Source: Microbacteriaceae bacterium
GTDB lineage: Bacteria > Actinomycetota > Actinomycetes > Actinomycetales > Microbacteriaceae
DNA: 64,000 nucleotides
Direction of reading: 5' to 3'
Assembly: GCA_947373155.1 (NCBI GenBank)
Contig: CANBWO010000002.1
Location: 1 to 64,000 of the forward strand
The translations under genes and the position numbers were made by a program. Under the pieces are notes generated by a model. That model was not told the DNA's origin and searched no databases. It saw only the letters and a program-made list of their open reading frames with translations. Positions 26,094 through 37,566 of this stretch are shown piece after piece. The first letter of the stretch is position 1; each line of letters starts with the position of its first letter.

Positions 26094-27337
26094 TGGCTCA
26101 ATTGCCACTTGGTGACCCAGCTCCTAAAGACGGGCTGCTGCCGGTTTCTGCACTGACCCACCAAGACAAGAGTTTTCACGCCTACGTGCACATACCTTTT
26201 TGCCGGGTGCGCTGTGGTTACTGCGACTTCAATACCTATACCGCTACCGAGCTAAAAGGCGTAAGCCAAGACAGTTTTGCGGCCCAGCTAATCGAGGAGA
26301 TTCGATTCAGCCATCGGGTGCTCAGCGAATCCAAGTTTGAGCCAAAGCCGCTTTCGAGTGTGTTCTTTGGCGGTGGCACTCCCACCCAGTTACCCGCCAG
26401 CGATTTGGCGGCCATCCTTGGCGCTTTGATTGAGGCTTTCGGTTTAGAACGAGGCATCGATGGCGTGCCCATCGCTGAAATTACGACCGAGGCAAATCCA
26501 GACAACGTTGACCTTGAGTACCTAGAGCAGTTGAAGGTCGCTGGCTTCACTCGGGTTTCCTTTGGAATGCAGTCGGCCGTAACTTCGGTGCTGAAGACAC
26601 TGGATCGCAGCCACACCCCGGAACGAGTTCCGCTGGTGGTGGAATGGGCCAAGCAGGTGGGGCTTCAAACCTCGGTGGATCTCATTTACGGGGCTCCCGG
26701 TGAATCGATTGCCGATTGGCAGGCCAGCATCGATGCCGCACTTGGCTACCAAACTGATCACATCAGCGCGTATTCGTTGATCGTTGAGCCAGGAACCAAG
26801 TTGGCCAGGCAAATTGCCGCAGGCGAACTCGTGGAACCAGACGAAGACGAGCAAGCCACCAAATACGAACTAGCCGATGCTGCATTCGAAGCAGCCGGTA
26901 TGCGTTGGTACGAAGTCAGCAACTGGAGCACTTCGGAGTCCACTCAGAGTGCACACAACCTGAGCTATTGGCAGAGTAAAAACTGGTGGGGCTTCGGCCC
27001 GGGTGCGCATAGCCACATCGGTGGTGTGCGCTGGTGGAACCAAAAACACCCGGCCACCTATGTTGCTCCGCTCGCTAGAGGAGAGTCTCCGGCTCTCGGT
27101 CGCGAGACCCTAGATGCTAAGACTCAGCTGGAAGAGCAAGTTTTACTAATGATTCGCACCAAACAGGGTCTGCCAATCCAGGTACTCAAGGACCTGGCTG
27201 TTTTTGAACCCAAGTTGATTGCGGGTTTGATTGCAGATGAACTCATCGATGCAAAATCTGCGATGCGCGGAATCATTCAACTTACCCTGACGGGTCGTTT
27301 ACTAGCGGACAGCGTGATTAGAACGCTTATCGCTTGA
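26093..27337 (+). CDS. hemW: Radical SAM haem chaperone HemW
   Basis: HemW-family radical SAM protein of 414 residues, formerly annotated as oxygen-independent coproporphyrinogen III oxidase. The iron-sulfur motif reads CRVRCGYCDF (near residue 40): three Cys in CxxxCxxC, with Phe where true HemN has a fourth Cys two residues later, as is usual for HemW. It also shows FFGGGTPTQLP and SFGMQSA. HemW binds haem and delivers it to membrane proteins. The ATG overlaps the lepA stop (TAATG), so they are coupled; hrcA-dnaJ follow. Confidence 0.92.
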   Translation: MAQLPLGDPAPKDGLLPVSALTHQDKSFHAYVHIPFCRVRCGYCDFNTYTATELKGVSQDSFAAQLIEEIRFSHRVLSESKFEPKPLSSVFFGGGTPTQLPASDLAAILGALIEAFGLERGIDGVPIAEITTEANPDNVDLEYLEQLKVAGFTRVSFGMQSAVTSVLKTLDRSHTPERVPLVVEWAKQVGLQTSVDLIYGAPGESIADWQASIDAALGYQTDHISAYSLIVEPGTKLARQIAAGELVEPDEDEQATKYELADAAFEAAGMRWYEVSNWSTSESTQSAHNLSYWQSKNWWGFGPGAHSHIGGVRWWNQKHPATYVAPLARGESPALGRETLDAKTQLEEQVLLMIRTKQGLPIQVLKDLAVFEPKLIAGLIADELIDAKSAMRGIIQLTLTGRLLADSVIRTLIA

Positions 27338-27348
27338 TGCCGATAATA

Positions 27349-27375
27349 TTGGCACTCAGGACAGCAGAGTGCTAG
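27349..27375. promoter_or_regulatory. CIRCE element (HrcA operator) upstream of hrcA-dnaJ
   Basis: TTGGCACTC-N9-GAGTGCTAG matches the CIRCE consensus TTAGCACTC-N9-GAGTGCTAA with one change in each arm. It lies 11 nt before the hrcA ATG (27387), so HrcA should repress its own operon until heat stress. Confidence 0.92.
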
Positions 27376-27386
27376 GGCAGGTGAAC

Positions 27387-28406
27387 ATGATTCCAGAACG
27401 AAGTGCAGACGTGCTGCGCGCCATTGTTCAGGACTACATTGCTACTCGCGAACCGGTTGGATCCAAGGCGCTAGTGGAGCGACATGGCTTTGGCGTTTCC
27501 GCAGCCACAATCCGCAATGACATGGCTCTGCTCGAAGAAGAAGAACTAATTGTTGCCCCTCATACCTCCAGCGGGCGAGTGCCTACAGACAAGGGTTATC
27601 GACTCTTTGTGGATCGTTTAAAAGAGGTTAAGCCGCTATCGGTAGCCGAACGCAACGCTATCGAGTCCTTCATGTCTAACGATGGCGACCTCGACGAAGT
27701 TCTAGGCAAGACTGTGCGCCTACTGTCTTCGTTGACCAACCAGATGGCAGTTTTGCAATACCCGAGTCTTGGTAAGTCCACGATTCGTTCGGTAGAGACC
27801 GTGCCTGTTTCAGATTCTAAAGTTCTGCTCATTTTGGTCACCGACTCAAATCGAATCCAACAGCATGTGCTAGACCTCGGTTCGTCTTTCGACCCGGTTT
27901 TCTTGGGTGAACTTCGAGCCAAGCTTATGACTCTATTGGCGGGTATTCCGCTGAGTCAGGTGGCAAACGCACTCCAGGACTTTGAGGCCAGTTTCGCTCC
28001 AGAGCGCAGGGTAATCACCGTTCAGTTCGCCTCAAGCCTGCTGGATTTGGTAGACGCCAACCGAAGCGAAAAAATCATTGTCTCGGGTACGGCAAACCTG
28101 GCTCGCAGGGAATCTGAGTTGGGTGGCAACATCACATCCATGCTGGAAGCCATTGAACAGCAGGTTGTGATGCTGAAACTTATCAACGAGCTAAAAGAAG
28201 AACAGACCGGAGTCTCCGTTCGAATCGGACGCGAGAACCAACTTGACTCTTTCGCCAATACCTCCGTTGTGGTCGGTGCATACCAAAATGAGGCGGCAGA
28301 GGTGGCCAAGTTGGGTGTCATCGGCCCCACCCGTATGGACTACTCATCGAACATTGCCGCGGTTGGTGCCGTGGCCAGATATTTGACCAAACTGCTGGGC
28401 AACTAG
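27387..28406 (+). CDS. hrcA: Heat-inducible transcription repressor HrcA
   Basis: HrcA binds CIRCE and represses chaperone genes, using GroEL as its activity sensor. The 339-residue product has an N-terminal winged helix (RSADVLRAIVQDYIATREPVG, residues 4-24, then FGVSAATIRNDMALLEEE) and the C-terminal HrcA effector domain (GLASSLL-like VQFASSLLDL..., RIGREN). I chose ATG 27387, with GGCAGG upstream, because the earlier in-frame GTG at 27369 lies inside the CIRCE element. Followed after 24 nt by dnaJ, the usual order. Confidence 0.95.
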   Translation: MIPERSADVLRAIVQDYIATREPVGSKALVERHGFGVSAATIRNDMALLEEEELIVAPHTSSGRVPTDKGYRLFVDRLKEVKPLSVAERNAIESFMSNDGDLDEVLGKTVRLLSSLTNQMAVLQYPSLGKSTIRSVETVPVSDSKVLLILVTDSNRIQQHVLDLGSSFDPVFLGELRAKLMTLLAGIPLSQVANALQDFEASFAPERRVITVQFASSLLDLVDANRSEKIIVSGTANLARRESELGGNITSMLEAIEQQVVMLKLINELKEEQTGVSVRIGRENQLDSFANTSVVVGAYQNEAAEVAKLGVIGPTRMDYSSNIAAVGAVARYLTKLLGN

Positions 28407-28418
28407 CGGCGGAAATAA

Positions 28419-29515
<1,097 letters not shown>

Positions 29516-29516
<1 letters not shown>

Positions 29517-30256
29517 TGGTTATTCCGCTTTTCAACCACCCGCTTTTCCCTCGTCCCGCCGAGGGTGATTCGGTCACCCTGTCCGGTTCCGAGGCCAAGC
29601 ACGCGGTAACAGTTCGCCGGATGCGGGTGGGCGAAGGCATCCAACTTTCTAATGGCGAAGGCCTAAGAGCCATCGGCACTGTGGAGGCCATCGATGGAAA
29701 CAATCTTTTAGTGAAGGTTTCCGAGTCGCATCAGGACGCCAAGCCAGACCCTGCCTTGGTATTGGTGCAGGCTTTGGCTAAGGGAGACCGTGACGAACTT
29801 GCGATTCAGGCCGCTACCGAACTAGGCGCTTTTGCAATAGTGCCATGGCAGGCGGATCGTAGCATTTCTCGCTGGGAAGGCCCAAAGATAGCTAAGGGCG
29901 TGGAGAGATGGCGGGTGATTGTTGCCGAAGCAGCCAAACAGGCGCTTCGTGCTCTAACGCCAAATGTGTCTCAACCGCTATCCACAAAAGAGTTGGCCAA
30001 GAGTTTTCGCGGCTACAGCCGAGTCTTAGTCCTAGATCCAACTGCTTCGGTTTCGCTGGCGAAAATCGAGTTACCAAGCCACGGTGAAGTTGCAATTGTG
30101 GTTGGGCCAGAGGGTGGTATTTCCGATTCCGAATTGGCCCTTCTGGAAAGTGCCGGAGCGGTCCGGGTTCATCTGGGCGAATCGATTCTTAGGACCAGCA
30201 CCGCCGGCATGGCGGCCATCTCTGTATTGCAATCCAAACTTGGGCACTGGGGTTAA
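29516..30256 (+). CDS. rsmE: 16S rRNA (uracil-1498-N3)-methyltransferase
   Basis: SPOUT-family methyltransferase (246 residues) that methylates U1498 of 16S rRNA in the assembled 30S subunit. An N-terminal PUA-like domain (SGSEAKHAVTVRRMRVGEG) precedes the knotted SAM-binding core, with IVVGPEGGISDSE near residue 194 and LGESILRTSTA near 222 forming the cofactor loop. GTG start overlaps the dnaJ stop by one base (TAGTG), so it is coupled to the heat-shock genes, an order widespread in bacteria. Confidence 0.93.
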
Positions 30257-30277
30257 ACTATTCGCGAAAGGCAAGTG

Positions 30278-30604
30278 ATGGACTGTATTTTTTGCAAAAT
30301 CGTAGCGGGTCAAATCCCGGCTACCTTGCTTGGTGAAACCGAGCACTCCATCGCCTTCAAAGACATTTCGCCCCGCCAGCCCATTCATATTTTGGTGGTG
30401 CCAAAGACTCATCATTCAAACGTGGCTGATTTGGCGTTTGAAGACCCAACCGGCCTGGTGGACCTGGTTCAACTTGGTTCCAAGTTGGCCGCCGAGTACT
30501 CCACTGGTTCATTCCGATTGAGCTTCAACACCGGAATCGAAGCTGGCCAAAGCGTATTCCACGCTCACGGTCACATCACCAGCAATACTCCTAAGAACCA
30601 GTAA
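30278..30604 (+). CDS. HIT-family nucleotide hydrolase/transferase
   Basis: This 108-residue protein of the Hint branch begins DCIFCKIVAGQIP (Cys pair near the start that can bind zinc), has HILVVPKTHHSN and ends with the histidine triad HAHGH (three alternating His). Hint proteins hydrolyse purine nucleoside phosphoramidates; the cellular substrate in bacteria is unclear. ATG 30278 is used; a GTG directly before it (30275) is an alternative. It sits in the run dnaJ-rsmE-HIT-phoH, 4 nt before the phoH start (gap 30605-30607). Confidence 0.9.
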   Translation: MDCIFCKIVAGQIPATLLGETEHSIAFKDISPRQPIHILVVPKTHHSNVADLAFEDPTGLVDLVQLGSKLAAEYSTGSFRLSFNTGIEAGQSVFHAHGHITSNTPKNQ

Positions 30605-30607
30605 TCA

Positions 30608-31636
30608 GTGGCTAAGAACTCAGCACCCAAAGCAGCCAAGGCAGAAGATTGGCTTCAGCGTCGAGTGGAACTCGGCGACACCCAGTTGCTATCCCTTTAC
30701 GGTCCAGAGGACCAACTCCTAAAGGCGTTGGAGCTAACTGTGCCTGCGGTTGAGGTCATGGCTCGCGGGGAGCAGCTGCAGCTGAGTGGCCCTGCCGATC
30801 AGGTAAAAAAGGCCGAGGATCTGGTTTATGAAATGGTTCGACTCATGCAAGCCGGTGCCCCAATCAGCATTCAGGACCTTGAGCGCAGTGCCAAAATGCT
30901 AGAAAACAGCGATGGCCCTAGGCCGGCGGAGGTGCTTTCGCAGAGCATCCTCAGTTCTCGCGGTAAGAGCATTCGGCCAAAGACAGTAGGCCAGAAAACC
31001 TACGTAGATGCCATCGATGAAAACACTATTGTGTTTGGAATTGGGCCAGCCGGTACCGGTAAAACCTACTTGGCAATGGCAAAAGCGGTTCAGGCACTGC
31101 AGCGCAAAGAGGTGAGCCGCATCATTCTCACGCGCCCTGCGGTAGAGGCTGGGGAGCGACTTGGCTTCTTGCCAGGCACTCTAACCGACAAGATTGACCC
31201 GTATCTGAGGCCGTTGTTCGATGCCCTGCACGAAATGCTCGACCCGGAAACCGTGCCTAAGTTGTTGGCTTCGGGAACCATCGAGGTTGCTCCGCTGGCT
31301 TACATGCGCGGACGCACACTGAATGACTCATTCATCATTCTGGACGAAGCTCAAAACACTACTCCAGAGCAGATGAAGATGTTTCTCACCAGGTTGGGTT
31401 TCAACTCCAAGATGGTGGTCACCGGAGACATCACACAGGTTGACTTACCAGCCGGAGTCAGTGGACTAAAGACCGCCGAGAATATCCTCACCGGTGTTCT
31501 AGACATGCATTTCTCGTATCTCAGTTCGGCGGATGTTGTGCGTCACAGCCTGGTCTCCAGAATTGTTGAGGCTTACGCGGTCTTTGAACAGAAGAATCAG
31601 GTCCGAAAGCAGAACCAAACCGGAGGCAAGCGATGA
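30608..31636 (+). CDS. phoH: PhoH-like ATPase (YbeZ)
   Basis: P-loop ATPase of 342 residues with an N-terminal KH-like region (about 1-95), Walker A GPAGTGKT near residue 142, and Walker B FIILDEAQNTT. Family members are ATP-dependent RNA helicase-like proteins that partner YbeY in rRNA maturation; here ybeY directly overlaps its 3' end (ATGA), strengthening that link. Start is GTG. Despite the name there is no sign of phosphate regulation. Confidence 0.92.
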   Translation: MAKNSAPKAAKAEDWLQRRVELGDTQLLSLYGPEDQLLKALELTVPAVEVMARGEQLQLSGPADQVKKAEDLVYEMVRLMQAGAPISIQDLERSAKMLENSDGPRPAEVLSQSILSSRGKSIRPKTVGQKTYVDAIDENTIVFGIGPAGTGKTYLAMAKAVQALQRKEVSRIILTRPAVEAGERLGFLPGTLTDKIDPYLRPLFDALHEMLDPETVPKLLASGTIEVAPLAYMRGRTLNDSFIILDEAQNTTPEQMKMFLTRLGFNSKMVVTGDITQVDLPAGVSGLKTAENILTGVLDMHFSYLSSADVVRHSLVSRIVEAYAVFEQKNQVRKQNQTGGKR

Positions 31637-32094
31637 GTATCGAAATAAGCAATGAAACCGAGTGGCCGGTAGATCAGGATCGAGTTCTTCGGTTGGCAGA
31701 GTTTGCCATGGACGCCATGCGTTTGCACCCCAACACGGATCTCTACCTTCGCTTTGTAGACCTTGAAACCATGACAGACCTGCACGTTCGCCACATGGAT
31801 GAGCCAGGCCCAACCGACGTTCTTAGTTTCCCGATGGACGAATTATTGCCAGGAGATAATCTTTCGGTGGCTCCGGAAGGCATTTTGGGCGACATTGTTA
31901 TTTGCCCTGATTTCGCTGAGGAGCAGGCTAAAAAGGCCGGTCATCCGGCAATGAACGAAATGCTTTTGCTGACTACTCACGGAATCTTGCACCTACTTGG
32001 TTTCGACCACGCCGAACCAGACGAAGAGAAGCAAATGTTCGGATTGCAAAACGAGATCCTGGCTAAGTTTTACCAACTAGAGTCCGCAGCTTGA
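31633..32094 (+). CDS. ybeY: Endoribonuclease YbeY
   Basis: Metal-dependent RNase (153 residues) needed for 16S rRNA 3' processing and ribosome quality control. The zinc motif HGILHLLGFDH (H-x3-H-x5-H) is near residue 116, and the PTDVLSFPMD segment is also conserved. ATG overlaps the phoH stop, and its own stop overlaps the start of the CBS-domain gene by 4 nt, so phoH-ybeY-CBS protein-era are one coupled unit. Confidence 0.95.
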   Translation: MSIEISNETEWPVDQDRVLRLAEFAMDAMRLHPNTDLYLRFVDLETMTDLHVRHMDEPGPTDVLSFPMDELLPGDNLSVAPEGILGDIVICPDFAEEQAKKAGHPAMNEMLLLTTHGILHLLGFDHAEPDEEKQMFGLQNEILAKFYQLESAA

Positions 32095-33206
32095 TTCAAA
32101 TAGTTTTTGCGGTACTGCTAGCGCTGGTGGCGATTCCCTCCACCATCGTGGAATCGGCTCTGCGTCGTAGCCAGCAGTCTGAACTGGCCGAAGGCTGGGG
32201 TTTCATCAGGCTGGTGACCATAAGCCTATTTGCTGTGTTAATCGGCCAGACGCTAGCTCCAATCGGTTACCTCTGGTGGGTAAACGTTGCAGTTTCAATC
32301 GCCATCACTCTGGTTATGGTTTTCCTCACACAGTTCCTAGCCAAGTACTTGGCGCACCGTGCACTGGGCTTCGCATTACTCAAGTCGCTAGACCCGTTGA
32401 TCAAACAGGTAAACCTGCTATTCACACCGCTGACCGGACCCAAACTCGAGAGTCCTGAAGAGTTCGAACAGGAACTTTTGGAATCCGTTGAAGAGTTCAC
32501 GGAGACCATCGTGCGTGAAGTGATGGTGCCTCGAATCGACATGGCCACCATCGGTGCAGAATCGACACTTTCCAAGGCGATGTCTGTTTTCCTCAGGACT
32601 GGCTATTCCAGGCTCCCGGTGATCGGTAAGACAGTAGACGATGTCCTGGGCGTGCTCTACCTCAAGGATGTGGCCCGCCTCAGTTTTGAGCAACCGGCCA
32701 AACTAACAAACTCGGTCGAGACACTCACTCGCAAGGCGGTGTTCATCCCTGAGTCAAAGCCGGTAGACGATCTGCTTCAAGAGATGCAGGCAACGGCCAC
32801 GCACATCGCAGTGATTGTTGACGAATACGGTGGAGTTGCCGGGCTGGTAACCATGGAAGACGTCATCGAGGAAATCGTTGGAGAAATCAGCGATGAATAT
32901 GATCGCGATATTCCCGACGTCGTGGAACAATCCAACGGCACCTGGCTGGTCAACGCGAGGTATTCACTGATGGACCTTGGCGAGCTATTTGACATCGAAC
33001 TAGATGACGAAGATGTGGATAGTGTTGGAGGGCTTGTGGCAAAGGAACTTGGCCGCCTTCCCCAACAGGGCGAATCGGTAACGTACAGTGGGCTCAAGTT
33101 CACAGTTGATCGAATCGAACCCAGAAGAAAGCGACTTGTGACAGTTTTAGTTGAGCGTACCGATCGTCTGATTGATGCCGAGGCTGGATTCGACGGTAAG
33201 GAATAG
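32091..33206 (+). CDS. CBS-domain membrane protein, hemolysin/CorC-type
   Basis: This 371-residue protein has an N-terminal membrane part with about three or four spans (residues 1-110, DUF21/CNNM-like but short), a pair of CBS domains (about 145-265; REVMVPRIDM and VIVDEYGGVAGLVTMEDVIEEIVGEI split by other residues) and a C-terminal CorC/HlyC transporter-associated domain (about 275-360). Such proteins are linked to magnesium efflux or resistance. TTG start overlaps ybeY by 4 nt. The name 'hemolysin' is historical and no toxin activity is implied. Confidence 0.9.
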   Translation: MIQIVFAVLLALVAIPSTIVESALRRSQQSELAEGWGFIRLVTISLFAVLIGQTLAPIGYLWWVNVAVSIAITLVMVFLTQFLAKYLAHRALGFALLKSLDPLIKQVNLLFTPLTGPKLESPEEFEQELLESVEEFTETIVREVMVPRIDMATIGAESTLSKAMSVFLRTGYSRLPVIGKTVDDVLGVLYLKDVARLSFEQPAKLTNSVETLTRKAVFIPESKPVDDLLQEMQATATHIAVIVDEYGGVAGLVTMEDVIEEIVGEISDEYDRDIPDVVEQSNGTWLVNARYSLMDLGELFDIELDDEDVDSVGGLVAKELGRLPQQGESVTYSGLKFTVDRIEPRRKRLVTVLVERTDRLIDAEAGFDGKE

Positions 33207-33207
33207 C

Positions 33208-34095
33208 ATGACTTTTAGAGCAGGATTTGTTTCATTTGTAGGGCGCCCAAACGTGGGAAAGTCCACGCTCACTAATGCGCTGGTGGGTCAAAAAGTGGCA
33301 ATCACTTCCTCCAAGCCGCAAACCACAAGGCGCGCCATTAGAGGGATCGTGCACCAACCTGAAGGGCAGTTGATTCTGGTTGACACCCCTGGATTACACC
33401 GCCCAAGAACCCTCTTGGGAGAACGACTAAACGACTTGGTGGACAGCACCCTGAGCGATGTGGACGTAATTGGGTTTTGCGTCCCAGCAAACGAGAAGAT
33501 TGGTCCCGGAGACCGATTTATTGTGGAGCAGTTGGACTCGTTCCGCCGTGCAAAAAAAGTAGCAATCATCACCAAAACCGAACTGGTAGACAAGCAAACT
33601 CTGGCCGAACAACTACTTGCCGTTTCCCGACTTCGTGATTTCGAGGCCATCATCCCGGTTTCTGCCGTTGCGGAAGACCAGCTGGATGTCCTCATGAAGG
33701 TGCTCATACAGCTACTCCCAGAGTCTCCTGCGCTCTACCCGCCCGATGCGGTCACCGATGAATCTATTGAGGACAGAATCTGTGAACTAATTCGCGAAGC
33801 AGCGTTAGAAGGCGTGCACGACGAACTCCCGCACTCGCTTGCTGTGACCATCGATGAAATCAACCAGCGACCTGACAAGCCACTAATCGATATCCACGCC
33901 AACGTTTTCGTGGAACGCGACAGTCAGAAATCCATCATCATAGGCAAGGGCGGCTCGAGACTCAAGGAAGTTGGCTCAAAGGCCAGACCAGAGATCGAGA
34001 AACTTTTGGGCTCGCGGGTATTTTTGTCGATTCGTGTCAAAGTGGCTCAGGATTGGCAGCGCGATCCAAAGCAACTTGGTCGATTGGGTTTCTAG
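33208..34095 (+). CDS. era: GTPase Era
   Basis: Era binds the 3' end of 16S rRNA and checks 30S assembly. The 295-residue product has G1 GRPNVGKST, the switch TTRRAIRG, G3 DTPG, a G4 motif that reads TKTE (rather than NKxD), and a C-terminal KH domain with the IIIGKGGSRLKEVG loop. ATG 33208 lies one nt after the preceding stop, with TAAGGA as RBS. Translation is coupled to the CBS-domain gene. The transcript then meets the leuA leader region. Confidence 0.94.
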   Translation: MTFRAGFVSFVGRPNVGKSTLTNALVGQKVAITSSKPQTTRRAIRGIVHQPEGQLILVDTPGLHRPRTLLGERLNDLVDSTLSDVDVIGFCVPANEKIGPGDRFIVEQLDSFRRAKKVAIITKTELVDKQTLAEQLLAVSRLRDFEAIIPVSAVAEDQLDVLMKVLIQLLPESPALYPPDAVTDESIEDRICELIREAALEGVHDELPHSLAVTIDEINQRPDKPLIDIHANVFVERDSQKSIIIGKGGSRLKEVGSKARPEIEKLLGSRVFLSIRVKVAQDWQRDPKQLGRLGF

Positions 34096-34114
34096 CGCAA
34101 CTTTGGCTTTGTGC

Positions 34115-34120
34115 TAACCT
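34115..34120 (+). promoter_or_regulatory. Putative -10 box of the leuA leader (leaderless)
   Basis: TAACCT ends 6 nt before the GTG of the leader peptide, so transcription is expected to begin at that GTG. No convincing -35 hexamer is seen. Confidence 0.5.
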
Positions 34121-34126
34121 GTTTCC

Positions 34127-34168
34127 GTGTTCTGCTTGCTCCTACTTAGCAGCCGCGACGAGGCCTAA
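34127..34168 (+). CDS. leuA leader peptide MFCLLLLSSRDEA
   Basis: A 13-codon ORF (GTG ... TAA) upstream of leuA contains four consecutive Leu codons, all different (TTG CTC CTA CTT, 34136-34147). The last codons form the 5' arm of a strong hairpin (34153-34189). This is the architecture of a leucine-sensing attenuator: a ribosome held up at the Leu codons under leucine starvation would cover the hairpin arm and favour leuA expression. Leader peptides rich in Leu upstream of leuA are described in actinobacteria. No Shine-Dalgarno precedes the GTG, but a -10 box six nt upstream suggests a leaderless message. Confidence 0.82.
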   Translation: MFCLLLLSSRDEA

Positions 34169-34189
34169 ACCGGCCATCCTCGTCCGCGG
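34153..34189 (+). promoter_or_regulatory. leuA attenuator hairpin
   Basis: CCGCGACGAGG pairs with CCTCGTCCGCGG (one bulged C) around a 14-nt loop that holds the leader-peptide stop codon and an alternative inner GGCC/GGCC stem. No long U tract follows, so control may act through an alternative fold, pseudoknot or translation rather than a classical terminator. leuA starts 45 nt downstream. Confidence 0.72.
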
Positions 34190-34207
34190 TGCTTTGCAGT
34201 TGGCTGA

Positions 34208-35971
<1,764 letters not shown>

Positions 35972-35980
35972 CATTAGAGC

Positions 35981-36706
35981 GTGCCACTTTACCGAGACGA
36001 AGCTGTTGTGCTGCGAACCCACAAGTTGGGTGAAGCAGACCGGATCGTCACCATGCTTTCCAAACAGCATGGCCAGATTCGAGCGGTAGCCAAGGGAGTT
36101 CGGCGAACGGCCAGCAAGTTCGGGTCCCGGCTAGAGCCGTTCATGGTGGTCGACATTCAGCTGTTCGAGGGTAGAAATCTAGACACCGTTAGTCAGGTGG
36201 AGACCATCGGTGCTTACGGTCGCGAGATTATGGCCGACTACACCGCTTACACAGCCGCACATGCCATGGTGGAAGCCGCCGAACGACTAACCGGAGAAAC
36301 TTCCAGCACTCAGCAATACCTGCTTTTGGTTGGCGCGCTTCGTTCGCTGTCTCGAGCAGAACGCGACCCCGCCGTTACCTTGGATTCCTACCTGCTACGC
36401 GCGCTGTCTCTGGCAGGATGGGCACCAAACTTTGAAGCCTGTGCCAACTGTGATCGCCCGGGGCCGCACACTGCTTTCGTGATGCAAATCGGCGGTGTGG
36501 TTTGCGCTGAGTGCAAGCCACCTGGGGCAGCCACCCTGGATTCCGAAACAGTGAGCCTGTTGGGTTCATTGTTGGCAGGGGAGTGGGAAGCCGTATCCGG
36601 TGCTAGCGAAAGAGCAAAGTCGGCGGCTTCGGGTATCGTTGCCGCATATAGTCAATGGCACATTGAACGCGGATTGCGTTCCTTGAATCACGTGGAGCGT
36701 TTGTGA
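35981..36706 (+). CDS. recO: DNA repair protein RecO
   Basis: RecO helps load RecA at single-strand gaps with RecR. The 241-residue product has the N-terminal OB fold ([20 protein letters not shown], then [19 protein letters not shown]) and a C-terminal zinc module with paired CxxC motifs (CANC and CAEC). GTG start; it overlaps the uppS start by 4 nt. The order recO-uppS is common in actinobacteria. No SOS box lies in front of it. Confidence 0.93.
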   Translation: MPLYRDEAVVLRTHKLGEADRIVTMLSKQHGQIRAVAKGVRRTASKFGSRLEPFMVVDIQLFEGRNLDTVSQVETIGAYGREIMADYTAYTAAHAMVEAAERLTGETSSTQQYLLLVGALRSLSRAERDPAVTLDSYLLRALSLAGWAPNFEACANCDRPGPHTAFVMQIGGVVCAECKPPGAATLDSETVSLLGSLLAGEWEAVSGASERAKSAASGIVAAYSQWHIERGLRSLNHVERL

Positions 36707-37482
36707 ATCAGTTTCTCTCTTTGGACTACACCGGGTTACCGGTTCCGGAGTTCGCCGGAAAAGTTCCGCAGCACGTTGCAATCGTCATGGATGGCAATGG
36801 TCGTTGGGCTAACCAGCGTGGTTTGACTCGAGTTGAAGGGCACAAGGCGGGCGAGGCTGCGCTGCTAGATGTAGTCGCCGGTGCTATCGAAGCGGGCGTC
36901 AAGTACCTAACGGTTTTTGCTTTCTCCACCGAAAACTGGAAACGCTCCCCAGATGAGGTTCGCTTTCTCATGGGTTTCAACCGCGAAGTCCTTCGCCGCA
37001 GACGAGATCAGTTGAATGCTTGGGGAGTTCGGATTCGCTGGGCAGGGCGCAGACCAAAACTCTGGGCCTCGGTGATTAACGAGCTGCAAGAAGCCGAACG
37101 GATGACCGCTGGTAACAGTACTTTGACGCTGACCATGTGTGTCAACTATGGGTCCCGAGTGGAAATCGTGGATGCCATGAATGCGATCGCCGCCGAAGTC
37201 GCCGCTGGCAAAATAAAGCCGGGTGCCATCAGCGAAAAAACCATCCAGCGCCACCTGCAAACGGCGGCCCTCCCGGATGTCGACCTTTTCATGCGCAGTA
37301 GCGGTGAACAACGAGCCAGCAACTTCTTGCTTTGGCAGAGCGCATACGCCGAATTCGTGTTTCTAGATACCCTCTGGCCAGATTTTGGCAGAACCGACCT
37401 GTGGCGTGGCATCGAACTCTATCTGAGCCGTAATCGCAGATTTGGCGGGGCAAAAGACGCTCCAAGCGCCTCGGCTAACTAA
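36703..37482 (+). CDS. uppS: Isoprenyl (undecaprenyl/decaprenyl) diphosphate synthase
   Basis: Cis-prenyltransferase (259 residues) that makes the polyprenyl lipid carrier for peptidoglycan. The FPP-binding motif [12 protein letters not shown] has catalytic Asp30; H..G (VEGHKAG), [10 protein letters not shown], and [21 protein letters not shown], written here as R.SGE.R.SNFLLWQ..Y.E, complete the family pattern. GTG start overlaps recO. Chain length of the product cannot be told from sequence. Confidence 0.93.
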   Translation: MNQFLSLDYTGLPVPEFAGKVPQHVAIVMDGNGRWANQRGLTRVEGHKAGEAALLDVVAGAIEAGVKYLTVFAFSTENWKRSPDEVRFLMGFNREVLRRRRDQLNAWGVRIRWAGRRPKLWASVINELQEAERMTAGNSTLTLTMCVNYGSRVEIVDAMNAIAAEVAAGKIKPGAISEKTIQRHLQTAALPDVDLFMRSSGEQRASNFLLWQSAYAEFVFLDTLWPDFGRTDLWRGIELYLSRNRRFGGAKDAPSASAN

Positions 37483-37566
37483 ACTTATTACTTTGGTAAG
37501 CCCTGCAAGGTTTGCCACCGAGGTCACGACACCCAGCCGCGACCAATTGAGTTTTGGAGTTCACAC

